IMG/VR virus record: IMGVR_UViG_3300030419_007196
Coordinates: 60,865 to 124,864 of that record
Direction: 5' to 3' (one strand)
Origin: a virus
DNA length: 64,000 nucleotides
A program made the translations under genes and the position numbers. This document shows, in pieces, positions 44,064 through 52,511 of the stretch; positions within the stretch are counted from its first letter, which is position 1, and each line of letters starts with the position of its first letter. The notes beneath the pieces were generated by a model, which did no database searches, was not told the origin of the DNA, and worked only from the letters and a program-made list of their open reading frames with translations.

Positions 44064-44909
44064 TTATAGTGTGTCAACCCTTCGAAGCTTCTTGGCAATT
44101 TGTTTTTCCTTTTCAGAGACATGCTTAAAGCCATCGCCCATGGCGACTTCAATACTGCGGATGTAGTCAACTAACCTACGCAATCCGGCCAGTTCCACAG
44201 AAGCGGATTGATCAGAACCATACATCGATCGATCTAAAGTTATATGTCTTTCAATAGATGAGGCACCCATCGCAACGGCGGCACAGCTTACAATCAAGCC
44301 TGTTTCATGGCCGCTGTAACCAACTTTGATGGCACCGCCGAAAGTCTTTTTTAGGGTTACCATCGCATTTAAATTAGCCTCTTCAAGCGGCATCGGGTAA
44401 GTGCTGTTACAGTACATTAGTTCAAATGGGCAGCCCTTGTCTTGAAATATCTTTACTGCTTTTTGAATTTGTGTTAGGGTGCTCATACCAGTAGAAATAA
44501 ATGTATAGCGACCCTCTTCTGCTATAGTTTCCAATAACTCAGCGTGAGTTAACATAGCAGAGGCTACCTTATTATATTTTAAATTGTATTGTCTTAGGAA
44601 GATTTGACTTTGTATGTCCCATGCGGAAGCTAGCCACTCGATTCCCTTCTCTTTGCAATATCGATCAATTTCATCATATTGTTCTTTGTTGAATTCAAGA
44701 CCTTCTTTTTGCTGTCTGTTTGTAGTCCCCCATGGACTTTCGCGAGGACGATCTAGGTCTTCCTTGGCGTATACGATATCAATCGATCTCTTCTGAAATT
44801 TAACTGCATCGCAGCCGGCGTCAACTGCGCCATCAATCAACTTTTTTGCAATCTCCATATCGCCGTTGTGATTGATTCCAATTTCAGCGATAATAAAAAC
44901 ACTACTCAT
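44064..44909 (-). CDS. neuB: NeuB-like nonulosonic acid synthase lacking the SAF domain
   Basis: 281 residues. AEIGINHNGD (8-17), DAVKFQK (34-40), STGM (near 140), a Y-SGHETG stretch and IERHITLDRSMYGSDQSASV mark the NeuB TIM barrel that condenses PEP with N-acetylmannosamine or related hexosamines. Full NeuB/PseI/LegI are about 340-360 residues with a C-terminal SAF (antifreeze-like) domain; this protein ends at RRVDTL, right after the barrel. In known NeuB dimers the SAF domain of one chain caps the other's active site, so this is a short form. The next gene upstream is 46 nt away. Nonulosonate identity (Neu, Leg or Pse) is not readable. Confidence 0.87.
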   Translation of the reverse strand: MSSVFIIAEIGINHNGDMEIAKKLIDGAVDAGCDAVKFQKRSIDIVYAKEDLDRPRESPWGTTNRQQKEGLEFNKEQYDEIDRYCKEKGIEWLASAWDIQSQIFLRQYNLKYNKVASAMLTHAELLETIAEEGRYTFISTGMSTLTQIQKAVKIFQDKGCPFELMYCNSTYPMPLEEANLNAMVTLKKTFGGAIKVGYSGHETGLIVSCAAVAMGASSIERHITLDRSMYGSDQSASVELAGLRRLVDYIRSIEVAMGDGFKHVSEKEKQIAKKLRRVDTL

Positions 44910-44955
44910 TTGTGCCCCCTTTGTATGATACTATTTTATCACTTTTTCGTTTTTT

Positions 44956-45696
44956 TTAAAACAAAATATGTGTTTTTACAAAAATAATCCACTCTTTCAG
45001 GGTCACTCTATTAGTTTTCCAGTATGATCCCAAGGTCTTAGGGGCACCTCTGCCTAAATGAAGAAAAATAACATTATTATCAAAATCAAAAGCTCGATCT
45101 ACGAATTGAAGCGATTTATATGGCTCTTTACAAACCTCAAGTAACGACTTGTCATTATGGGTGTTGTTACAAGAAAAATATTTTAAATTGTTGTCTCTAC
45201 AATATTGTGTAATACTGTCTCCAACATCCAATATTTGAGTGCCACGATCATATACTGGCATCATATTTACAGATTTGGCCACATCTGTTTTTACTAAAAT
45301 TGCAGAAATGTGAAGGGCCTTTATCCTAGAATTGTCTAAAACATATCCGGCAGCGGGTGTCTCAGAGTCTAGCTGTTCTAATAAAAAATCTAACCAGTTT
45401 TCGCGACAGGCAACAACATCATTATGACAAATAAAAACATAGTCACTTTGAACATAGGGAAGCCCTTTTTCAATCGCAATTGCATTTGCTTCAGAGTTTT
45501 TTAATGTTGTTGGGTTCTGTACCCACCTTATGTTTTCAGATATCGACAATATGTCGTCCTTATAAGAGTCATCTGCAGAGTTCTCTACCACAATATAATT
45601 GAAATCGTGCTCCCCTTTGTATTTTTCAAAGGACATTAAACATAGAGCGGTCAACTCCCTAGAGTGGTAAGAAGGTATAATAAAGTCAAGTTTCAT
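44956..45696 (-). CDS. GT-A glycosyltransferase (family 2-like)
   Basis: 246 residues. MKLDFIIPSYHSRELTALCL opens the nucleotide-binding strand, YIVVENSADDS is the ribose-side strand, and CHNDV (the DxD-like N-D position) precedes the acceptor part. These three elements define GT2-type sugar transfer with an inverting mechanism. No membrane segment is present, so a cytoplasmic face is likely. It neighbours the NeuB gene and methyltransferases, and a short 46-nt gap separates it from NeuB. Confidence 0.8.
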   Translation of the reverse strand: MKLDFIIPSYHSRELTALCLMSFEKYKGEHDFNYIVVENSADDSYKDDILSISENIRWVQNPTTLKNSEANAIAIEKGLPYVQSDYVFICHNDVVACRENWLDFLLEQLDSETPAAGYVLDNSRIKALHISAILVKTDVAKSVNMMPVYDRGTQILDVGDSITQYCRDNNLKYFSCNNTHNDKSLLEVCKEPYKSLQFVDRAFDFDNNVIFLHLGRGAPKTLGSYWKTNRVTLKEWIIFVKTHILF

Positions 45697-45698
45697 TT

Positions 45699-46556
45699 TT
45701 AATCACAAAGGTCCCCTTTTTTTTGTACCACTAAACCTAATTGTAAGCCTTGCGAGAAAGAACATATACAATCCTTTACCAAAAATTTGTGATAATCTTC
45801 TTTTGTGTATAGACACTCTAATATGTGCCCAAGAGAAACATTTTGATAATATCCATTCTCACTAGTATAGTGAATATTATGAGATAATACGAGATTTGAA
45901 GAAATGGCATAATGAGTCGTCTCGCCCGGGTTTGGCATAATGGGCTTTGAAAATTCAAATGGGAGCGGGGTGTTGGGCGTTTTGAGAAACAAATCAGTTT
46001 TTCGAAATTCTCTAGACTCTAACGGGACATGCCTTGTTTCAGAAAAATAACTATTAATTGTGCGTTCTGGACTATCAGGCCAGCTATTATTAAAAAATGC
46101 ATTAACAGGGTCAATTTTATTTTTATCTATAAGTGAAGCATAATGTTCTTCAGAATTTCTTTCTTGTTCTCCTAAAAGTTTTGGGAAGCGCCAATATGTA
46201 GCCGTTGAAACTTGAGTTGGTACAAATATTAACATATAACCATTATTTTTTAACAAGTTCAGAGCGGCACAAAAAGTCTCTCTCCACGCAATATCATGTT
46301 CAAAACAGTTTAGAGAGAGAATTAAATCAAATTTCTTATCCTTAAAATCCACATCTAACAAGTGGCCATTAATATCAACGCCCGGGCCGTCATCAATATC
46401 TACTCCAACGTATTCTTTGGATTTTGAGAACATGCCTCTAGCCGCCCCGTTGACATCCAGCGAGCCTATTTCTAAAATATTGCCGGTAATCGCATGTTCT
46501 CCAATTATCTCTTCATCGATGGTTCTTGTGATATAATCTCTCGTGGCTTGGTCCAT
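45699..46556 (-). CDS. Class I SAM methyltransferase
   Basis: 285 residues. Motif I ILEIGSLDVNGAARGMF, motif post-I EYVGVDIDDG and motif II KKFDLILSLNCFEHDIAWRE lead to MLIFVPTQ, the SAM-binding Rossmann core at about residues 25-140. The C-terminal half has no recognised domain (SYFSETRHVPLESREF). Probably methylates a sugar or a nonulosonate side chain in this pathway. It is 2 nt from the glycosyltransferase and 12 nt from the dehydratase. Confidence 0.8.
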   Translation of the reverse strand: MDQATRDYITRTIDEEIIGEHAITGNILEIGSLDVNGAARGMFSKSKEYVGVDIDDGPGVDINGHLLDVDFKDKKFDLILSLNCFEHDIAWRETFCAALNLLKNNGYMLIFVPTQVSTATYWRFPKLLGEQERNSEEHYASLIDKNKIDPVNAFFNNSWPDSPERTINSYFSETRHVPLESREFRKTDLFLKTPNTPLPFEFSKPIMPNPGETTHYAISSNLVLSHNIHYTSENGYYQNVSLGHILECLYTKEDYHKFLVKDCICSFSQGLQLGLVVQKKGDLCD

Positions 46557-46568
46557 TTTTTAACCTCC

Positions 46569-47567
46569 TTAAAGCAGCCAATGATCATTTTCTAAAGTCC
46601 ATTCAACGACTTCTTTAAGTCTTTCGCGAACATTTTTCTTAGGATCCCAGCCTAGATTTTTCATCTTCTCGGAAGAAAGAGCATATCTTAAATCGTGCCC
46701 GGGCCTTGATGAGTGAAAATCAACCAATTCGTAATCTGCGGTTGAGTCCATTATTTCAGCGATCATTTTAACAAGATTCTCATTGTCAATTTCCTCTCGG
46801 CCGGCCACATTATATTTCTCTCCGGGCTTACCATTTTTAAGCAAGAATAAAACAGCATCCGCTACGTCTGACGCATGGATATAGTGTCTAGAACCCGCTA
46901 CTGTACAAGAGCTATTTGCATGAACAAATATTTTTTCCCCGTCGCGAACCCTCTTGATGATTAACGGAATAAACTTTTCCGGATGTTGTCTGAAGCCGAA
47001 GACATTCATCGTGTGAGTTACAATTATTGGCATCTTGTAAGTGTTTTCATAAGCAATTGCCAATTCCTCCGCGCCAGCTTTAGTGGCCGCATAGGGATTT
47101 CCTGATCGGTACCTGTCGTCTTCTTCATAGAACACACCTTCTGGGGCTGGACCGAAGACCTCATCCGTGCTAAAATATAGAAACAGCTTTAGAGTCTTCT
47201 TTAAATGTAGTCTGGCAAAGTCTAGAATGTTAGTTGTTCCAACCACGTTATCCATGACAAATTCCATGGGATATTCTATGCTTCTATCAACGTGAGAGCC
47301 GGCAGCCAAATGCAAAACATAATTTATAGGCCCTATCTTTTTAGCAACAATATCATTAATTGGTGCCTTTAGATCATGCCAGACAACCTTTAGGCGCTTT
47401 TTCCATAGCGGGTTTTTTTCTAGTAATTCTCCTAGACGGTTTAAGTTTCCGGACACGTCCAAGCGGTCCAAGGAGACCACCTCATAATCTGTCTGTTTTA
47501 ACAAATCCTCGATAACATGGTGTCCGATAAAACCCGCCCCTCCAGTAACCAATATTCTCTCAGTCAT
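46569..47567 (-). CDS. dTDP-glucose 4,6-dehydratase-like (RmlB/UDP-sugar dehydratase)
   Basis: 332 residues. TGGAGFIG (8-15) binds NAD. The catalytic T134-D135-E136 in YFSTDEVFG is the RmlB-type dehydratase signature, with Y159-x3-K163 (YAATK) and the FGFRQHPEKFIPLIIKR motif. It makes a 4-keto-6-deoxy sugar nucleotide, the entry step for many unusual sugars. Distinguishing dTDP from UDP or CDP substrates is not possible here. Length matches RmlB (about 340). Located between two methyltransferase-like genes. Confidence 0.87.
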   Translation of the reverse strand: MTERILVTGGAGFIGHHVIEDLLKQTDYEVVSLDRLDVSGNLNRLGELLEKNPLWKKRLKVVWHDLKAPINDIVAKKIGPINYVLHLAAGSHVDRSIEYPMEFVMDNVVGTTNILDFARLHLKKTLKLFLYFSTDEVFGPAPEGVFYEEDDRYRSGNPYAATKAGAEELAIAYENTYKMPIIVTHTMNVFGFRQHPEKFIPLIIKRVRDGEKIFVHANSSCTVAGSRHYIHASDVADAVLFLLKNGKPGEKYNVAGREEIDNENLVKMIAEIMDSTADYELVDFHSSRPGHDLRYALSSEKMKNLGWDPKKNVRERLKEVVEWTLENDHWLL

Positions 47568-48165
47568 TTTTTACTCCCTTAATAAAAAAATATATTTGCG
47601 GTTTATCCACCCATAGTGTTAATATATTATATTCTATATTAAAATATTCTTTAATATGTTTTAAGTCATACACGACTGGCACCTCATCGTAAATTGCTTG
47701 CCGAACATCGCTGTATCCAAACTTTTTTACCCTTTCTTGAAACAACTTAAATTGAGGATGATTTAAAAAAGAATCGTGCCAAACAGTAGACCAAAGATAA
47801 TTATTTTTGTCATATGCATACTCATGTTCCCCATCTTTAACCCACCCAATCTTGTAGTTTTCAAATCTCCAGTGGTCTCCAAGGCCCCAATCTAAAAAAA
47901 TTTCTCCTCCATTTTTTAGATTTTCGTGACATTTTTTTATAAAATCGTGAGGATTTTTTGAAAAATAAGGGCACCTAGTTGAAATAATTGAATCATATTT
48001 CTTTGTCAATTTCCAATCAGAGTTTATGTCCCAGTTGTTGGCTCTTAAATCGTATAAGTCGCCGGGTGACCAATCGTTATTTGTAAACCCCAGAAGAGCA
48101 ATATCTCCCTTTGTTGGGAACATCGTAGAATACGTTGGTCGTAAAAGTGGATCGCTTCTTCCCAT
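47560..48165 (-). CDS. Degenerate SAM methyltransferase-like protein
   Basis: 201 residues. An SAM-fold-like second half shows YDSIISTRCPYFSKNPHDFI, then LKNGGEIFLDWGLGDHWRFE, corresponding to motif II and III strands of class I methyltransferases, but the glycine-rich motif I is weak (DIALLGFTNNDW). It may bind SAM poorly or act as a partner subunit for the 285- or 327-residue methyltransferases. It overlaps RmlB-like by 8 nt. The start ATG (MGRSDPLLRPTYSTM) is reasonable. Confidence 0.62.
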   Translation of the reverse strand: MGRSDPLLRPTYSTMFPTKGDIALLGFTNNDWSPGDLYDLRANNWDINSDWKLTKKYDSIISTRCPYFSKNPHDFIKKCHENLKNGGEIFLDWGLGDHWRFENYKIGWVKDGEHEYAYDKNNYLWSTVWHDSFLNHPQFKLFQERVKKFGYSDVRQAIYDEVPVVYDLKHIKEYFNIEYNILTLWVDKPQIYFFIKGVKND

Positions 48166-48166
48166 C

Positions 48167-48892
48167 TTATTCTAACAACTCCGATATGTAACAAAACTCT
48201 ATTTCATCTTTATTTTTTTCAATAAAGTTTGAAAGTTCTTCTATTTTTTCTTCGCCCAAATGGTTTCTATCCCATTCGCAAGCATGATATACCATCTCTG
48301 TCTTCTCAAACAACTTTAGTTCTTTAAATGGCGGATTGACATTATAATAAACAACATCTTTAAATGTCTTCTGTTCACCCTGATAAGTTTTTAACGCGTA
48401 TTCATCTGGAGATAATGCTAAAACCTGAATTCCTACATGCTTGGCTGCCTTAATGGCGTCTGGCGACATTCTCCATGCCGGCGGTCTAAATATTTTTTTA
48501 AATTTATTAAACAAATTTGCTTTTTTTGTTATATCAAACATTAGATCAAATTTTTCTCTAGCCTCTTCAAAATTTAAATACTGAAATTCGTCATTATTGC
48601 TTTTAAACGGTATCCCATGGTATAAGCCGTGATAACAAAGTTCAAAATTTTTCTCTGGTAGTTTATCCAAATATTTGCAAAACTTTTCGTATTTGTCAAT
48701 ATTCAAAGGCTTGGGGGTACTCGTTAATATTCCAGACCTAGGCATGGTTTGCCAATATGCTATTGGGACAAATAAAGTGAACTTTATATCAGGGTACAAG
48801 TTTATCAATTTCTTGCAACGCTCAACGACTAAAATTGAAGCCCTAGGGTGGGGAGAGACATCATCAATACTGATATTTACTTTAAAGGACAT
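48167..48892 (-). CDS. Polysaccharide deacetylase-like protein
   Basis: From ATG 48892 (MSFKVNISIDDV) the protein is 241 residues; the longer frame starts with TTG at 48910, but the ATG is just past the upstream stop and fits an AGGT site. The catalytic features of the CE4-like NodB fold are visible: D10-D11 (SIDDVS), the metal-binding H88-x3-H92 (YHGLYHG) and the RPPAWR arginine motif near residue 136. It probably removes N-acetyl groups from a sugar. Neighbours are a glycosyltransferase and a methyltransferase-like gene. Confidence 0.8.
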   Translation of the reverse strand: MSFKVNISIDDVSPHPRASILVVERCKKLINLYPDIKFTLFVPIAYWQTMPRSGILTSTPKPLNIDKYEKFCKYLDKLPEKNFELCYHGLYHGIPFKSNNDEFQYLNFEEAREKFDLMFDITKKANLFNKFKKIFRPPAWRMSPDAIKAAKHVGIQVLALSPDEYALKTYQGEQKTFKDVVYYNVNPPFKELKLFEKTEMVYHACEWDRNHLGEEKIEELSNFIEKNKDEIEFCYISELLE

Positions 48893-48893
48893 G

Positions 48894-49796
48894 CTAAAGA
48901 ACCTGCTCAAACACCTTCAAATATTTTTCCGCGACCTCTTTGGGGGTCTGGACGTGAATCTTGCCCTTATATAACTCCAAATTGTTGGAGACTTTTTCAA
49001 TTGCATCGGCTGCGCCTTGAGCAGTTTCAAACAGGAGGCCAGCTTGCTGTACAACCTCTGGACTTCCGCCACTATCTAGAGCCACGGCTGGCAAACCACA
49101 CGACATAGCCTCAACAAGCGAATTAGAACAAGCATCATATTTAGTGGCTGTGACAAAAATATCGTGCTGTTGTAAGCTATTAGCAACCTCGTCAACCGGG
49201 AGAGGGCCGATCCTTTTTATATTTTTAAATTCGATACCGGGGTCTCGACCAATATAAGTAAATTCATATTTTGAAAAATCTAAGTTGTCGTCTAGAAACT
49301 TATAAACATCAATACCCTTGTTTTTATTTACAGACCAAGACGTACAGACAAGTCTAATTTTCTCACTTTTTCGTTTTATATAATCTGTGTTGAAAAATCT
49401 ATCATCTGCTGCGTTTAAAATAACGTTATTATTTTGTGACTTCAAACCATAATCAAAATATGAGTTCATGGTCCAATCTGAAATAAAAATACTAGCGTCT
49501 GCGCACTCTGCATTTAAGTGAAATGCTATGTCCTGCCTAACATCGTCTTTGTGATTATACAATTTATATACACCCGCTATTCTGTGAACAAATTTTTTAT
49601 TTGGTAGGTGCCTCTTTAATAACATCACCTCTTTTGGGTGGTGATGAGCATTAAATAATATAACATCAGATGTGCTTGGCTTTTCAGAATAATTGCCACT
49701 TTTTCTGAATTCATTTCTCAATAAACGCAAGAACTGGCGAGCACCGCCGCTAGCGCTGCGTTCTTCCGGAATTGGATATGCTATAAAGACCTTCAT
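48894..49796 (-). CDS. GT4-type glycosyltransferase
   Basis: 300 residues. The C-terminal nucleotide-binding half has RLVCTSWSVNKNKGIDVYKF and ACSNSLVEAMSCGLPAVALD SGG, the GT4 E-x7-E pattern for the retaining mechanism. The N-terminal half includes ASGGARQFLRLL, a glycine-loop typical of GT-B. No membrane anchor. Fits one step of surface polymer assembly. Length is at the short end of GT4. Confidence 0.85.
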   Translation of the reverse strand: MKVFIAYPIPEERSASGGARQFLRLLRNEFRKSGNYSEKPSTSDVILFNAHHHPKEVMLLKRHLPNKKFVHRIAGVYKLYNHKDDVRQDIAFHLNAECADASIFISDWTMNSYFDYGLKSQNNNVILNAADDRFFNTDYIKRKSEKIRLVCTSWSVNKNKGIDVYKFLDDNLDFSKYEFTYIGRDPGIEFKNIKRIGPLPVDEVANSLQQHDIFVTATKYDACSNSLVEAMSCGLPAVALDSGGSPEVVQQAGLLFETAQGAADAIEKVSNNLELYKGKIHVQTPKEVAEKYLKVFEQVL

Positions 49797-49798
49797 TA

Positions 49799-50731
49799 TC
49801 AGGTATAATGCTTTTCGAACATTTTTTCGTAGTATTTGATCGTTTCAACCAAGCCCTTTTGAAGGTCCCACTCCAATTCATAATCTAAGAGCCTCTTCAG
49901 ATTTGATGGGTCAAGAGCAATTTCAATGTGTACCTCGCCCGGGCGCATGTCAACATATTCAACATCAATTTTTCGTCCCCATGCCTTTTCAACAGCTTCA
50001 ATAATCTCTAATACAGAGTTGTTTGTACCCCGGCCAATATGAATAATTTCGCCACCTAGATTCTTTTCCGATGTCAAAGCACGAGAAAAAGACTCGACAA
50101 CATCGTCGACATAAATGTATTCTGATTTTTGATTTCCGTTACCAAAAATCTGAAACTTGTTGCCCTTCATGTTTTCCATCAAAATAGTTGGAACGATTTT
50201 TTGGTAATTAAAAGGAGCTTCTTTGGGGCCATCGAGCCAGCGCTCTCTGGCTCCGTAAATATTTCCTAGCTTCATAGCGACAACTTCTAGGCCAAATTCT
50301 TTTGAAAACAACTGACCAAACTTCTCGACGGCAGCCTTTGTAATCTTATAGGGATTGATCCATGGAACATCAGGAGTAGTTGGAACAAGGACTCTTTTAA
50401 CGCCGTGCTTCTTGCAGTGCTTGAACATTTTTACTGTTCCAACCACATTTGTCATGGCGACATTTTCCACGTCATACGTTGTAATTGTTTCGCTAGTTCC
50501 CAAAACTGCTGCCATGTGAATAACACGATCTTTGCCGGCAACAACGCTATCCATAGCCTCATCATCTAACACACTTGCTTTAACAAAATTAAAGTTTGGA
50601 TTATCGGCATGAACTTTAATCTCGTCACTTTCCCATAAATCTACAACTGTAACTTCGTGGCCATCGTTTAAAAGCCGATCTGCGACATGACTACCAATAA
50701 AGCCGGCCCCACCGGTCAACAATACTTTCAT
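49799..50731 (-). CDS. NAD-dependent nucleotide-sugar epimerase
   Basis: 310 residues. TGGAGFIG (6-13) binds NAD, and the catalytic S/T is in VLVPTTPD with Y128-x3-K132 (YKITK). The later MKLGNIYGARERW stretch is typical of GalE/WbpP-type epimerases and decarboxylases. A glycosyltransferase gene lies 2 nt away. The specific sugar cannot be read. A strong AAAGGAG site precedes the ATG and 57 nt of non-coding DNA precedes that. Confidence 0.85.
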   Translation of the reverse strand: MKVLLTGGAGFIGSHVADRLLNDGHEVTVVDLWESDEIKVHADNPNFNFVKASVLDDEAMDSVVAGKDRVIHMAAVLGTSETITTYDVENVAMTNVVGTVKMFKHCKKHGVKRVLVPTTPDVPWINPYKITKAAVEKFGQLFSKEFGLEVVAMKLGNIYGARERWLDGPKEAPFNYQKIVPTILMENMKGNKFQIFGNGNQKSEYIYVDDVVESFSRALTSEKNLGGEIIHIGRGTNNSVLEIIEAVEKAWGRKIDVEYVDMRPGEVHIEIALDPSNLKRLLDYELEWDLQKGLVETIKYYEKMFEKHYT

Positions 50732-50788
50732 TTTCTTCTCCTTTGTTTAAAAAAATAATAACACACTAAGCCCTAAATTTAAATTATT
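50732..50788. other. 57-nt intergenic gap inside the glycan island
   Basis: On the minus strand this gap has a T-rich run (TTATTATTTTTTT) followed by AAAGGAGAAG, the ribosome site of the epimerase gene. I see no clear hairpin or NATAAATA promoter. It is one of only two gaps over 40 nt in the island (the other is 44910-44955) and might separate transcription or processing units. Confidence 0.4.
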
Positions 50789-51823
50789 TTATTGGTTTTG
50801 TCCATAAAATAATTTCATATCCTCATAAAAATCGCCAACATCATAGATTACCGGGCTGTCGTTCTCTATGTGTTGTAACATGGAATCAATATGGTACATT
50901 ATACCAATTTGAAATTCGCTCAAATTCATATCTGTGTATGGGTTGTCCCACCTTATTTCATTTTGATTTATTGTGCACGATAGACATTTTAGTTTGTCGT
51001 TTTCATATTTTTTATTCATTTCAATATTAGTTTTAACACCACTCTTGTCTATCGATTGCATTTCAAAATTGCTATTTGTAAGACAACCAGAGATTATGGA
51101 CCCTCTCGTGCCGTATATTCTAAGAGACTTAAAACCTCTAAAAGCTACCTTTTTGTATAAAGAGGAATATTTGTTAATAAATAAAGACCCGTTACTCATT
51201 CGTGCGGTAGTTATTTTCCATGCATCCACTTCATTTTCTATAAATGAGGAAAGATCGTTATTTTGTGATCTTTTTATCGGATATCCGGCTTCAATCTGTT
51301 TTATATCAACTGGCACCGCATTTTTTGGCAAATAAGATCTTAGCTGGGCGATACCATGATAATCATAGGTTCTATAATCATTCTCGACTGTAAAAATATC
51401 ACCCAATACGCCACTTTTTATTATCTCGTGCTTCAAACACTCCATCGGCAATCTAATCCAATCCTCAACCACGGCTATAGTTGTGTCATAATTCATGGAC
51501 TCCATTTTGATCTTTAAAATTTCATTTGGGTTAAAGCTGATAGGAGTATCAACAAGGATTGGCGTCTCAAAATCAACTATCCTTGATATAATTGTGGACG
51601 TTTGGCTGTGTGGTGTCGACATATAAATCAAATCAGGGTCTTGTTCCTCGCACATCTTAACAGGGCAGTTATATACAGGACAGTTCATATCGTGTCCCGA
51701 TGCTATTTTGCCGGATTTTGTCGTGATACCAACAATTTCAATTTGGCTATTTAACTGTTTTAAGACAGGAAGATTATAATTTATCATCCTTTTTCCAAAG
51801 CCAATTAGGCATAATTTAACCAT
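50789..51823 (-). CDS. Gfo/Idh/MocA-family oxidoreductase
   Basis: 344 residues. N-terminal NAD-binding Rossmann: CLIGFGKRMINYNLPVL then IEIVGITTKSGKIASGHD, and the DLIYMSTPHSQTSTII and VDTPISFNPNEI strands correspond to the family's S/TP-H and the lysine-position EKP-like region (here DTP in place of EKP). C-terminal half is beta-rich and binds the sugar. These enzymes reduce or oxidise keto sugars, including WlbA/Pse-type steps. The usual EKP Lys is missing, so activity or use needs caution. Neighbours are a dioxygenase and epimerases. Confidence 0.72.
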   Translation of the reverse strand: MVKLCLIGFGKRMINYNLPVLKQLNSQIEIVGITTKSGKIASGHDMNCPVYNCPVKMCEEQDPDLIYMSTPHSQTSTIISRIVDFETPILVDTPISFNPNEILKIKMESMNYDTTIAVVEDWIRLPMECLKHEIIKSGVLGDIFTVENDYRTYDYHGIAQLRSYLPKNAVPVDIKQIEAGYPIKRSQNNDLSSFIENEVDAWKITTARMSNGSLFINKYSSLYKKVAFRGFKSLRIYGTRGSIISGCLTNSNFEMQSIDKSGVKTNIEMNKKYENDKLKCLSCTINQNEIRWDNPYTDMNLSEFQIGIMYHIDSMLQHIENDSPVIYDVGDFYEDMKLFYGQNQ

Positions 51824-52511
51824 TTACACACCTCTCCAAATATTTTTTATGTAATTTAGTGTTTTCTCTATAATTTGTTAATTGTTGCGGCAGGCAAAAA
51901 TTATAAATGACTCTTATTGTTCCATTCTTATGAGACGGCAGCGTTGAGTGAAATAAAGCTGTATTCAAGAAAATATAACTGCCAGTTTTTACTTTTTTGA
52001 TTTTAACTTCATTTATCTGCTCGTAATCTCTCTGCTTGTCTTTTAAAATTGATAAATGGGTTGTAGGCGCTAGCATTAAGGGTGTTTCCTGAATGTTATT
52101 TAGTTCAGGATAATATATCAACTTGTAAATTGGAGGCGTGTTGCCGCTCAGTTTATTATTATAAAAATGAGTGTCTCTGTGCCATTCCATATAACTTGCT
52201 TCTGGAGCTTCTTCAAATGGGTACGCCACTCTTAACTGAATGTGTCCCAAACAAAGGTTGTAACCTAAAGAGCTTTTTATAATTTTTGGGATATCATTGT
52301 CAAAAAGTATATCTAAAAACACATCATCGTATTCATATACATTTGGTCTTAGGTCTTCACTATAATGATACTTTTGTTTAAAAGCAAACCCAGGTTTTAA
52401 ATTTTTATTGTGTATGTTTTTTAAACACTCATCTATCCTAGATAAAACAGCATTTTTCTTAAATGTGCCGATTGAGTAGCCATTAAAATAAAAATCTTTT
52501 AAATTATTCAT
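51816..52511 (-). CDS. Phytanoyl-CoA dioxygenase-like Fe(II)/2-oxoglutarate enzyme
   Basis: From ATG 52511 (MNNLKDFYFNGYSI) this is 231 residues; a longer frame begins 7 codons earlier, but the AAAGGTGA site only fits 52511. Iron ligands appear as H111-x-D113 (WHRDTHF) and H188 (LFHSTLPSH), with R200 for 2-oxoglutarate. PhyH-like members hydroxylate or oxidise small molecules or sugars; in this cluster a sugar or lipid head-group modification is the natural inference. It overlaps the epimerase by 8 nt and the oxidoreductase by 8 nt. Confidence 0.8.
   Translation of the reverse strand: MNNLKDFYFNGYSIGTFKKNAVLSRIDECLKNIHNKNLKPGFAFKQKYHYSEDLRPNVYEYDDVFLDILFDNDIPKIIKSSLGYNLCLGHIQLRVAYPFEEAPEASYMEWHRDTHFYNNKLSGNTPPIYKLIYYPELNNIQETPLMLAPTTHLSILKDKQRDYEQINEVKIKKVKTGSYIFLNTALFHSTLPSHKNGTIRVIYNFCLPQQLTNYRENTKLHKKYLERCVNG

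Noticed and set aside
44910-44955. Possible terminator or promoter between NeuB and the glycosyltransferase
   Set aside because: The 46-nt gap has A-rich runs and a GGGGG ribosome site but no clear GC stem or NATAAATA.
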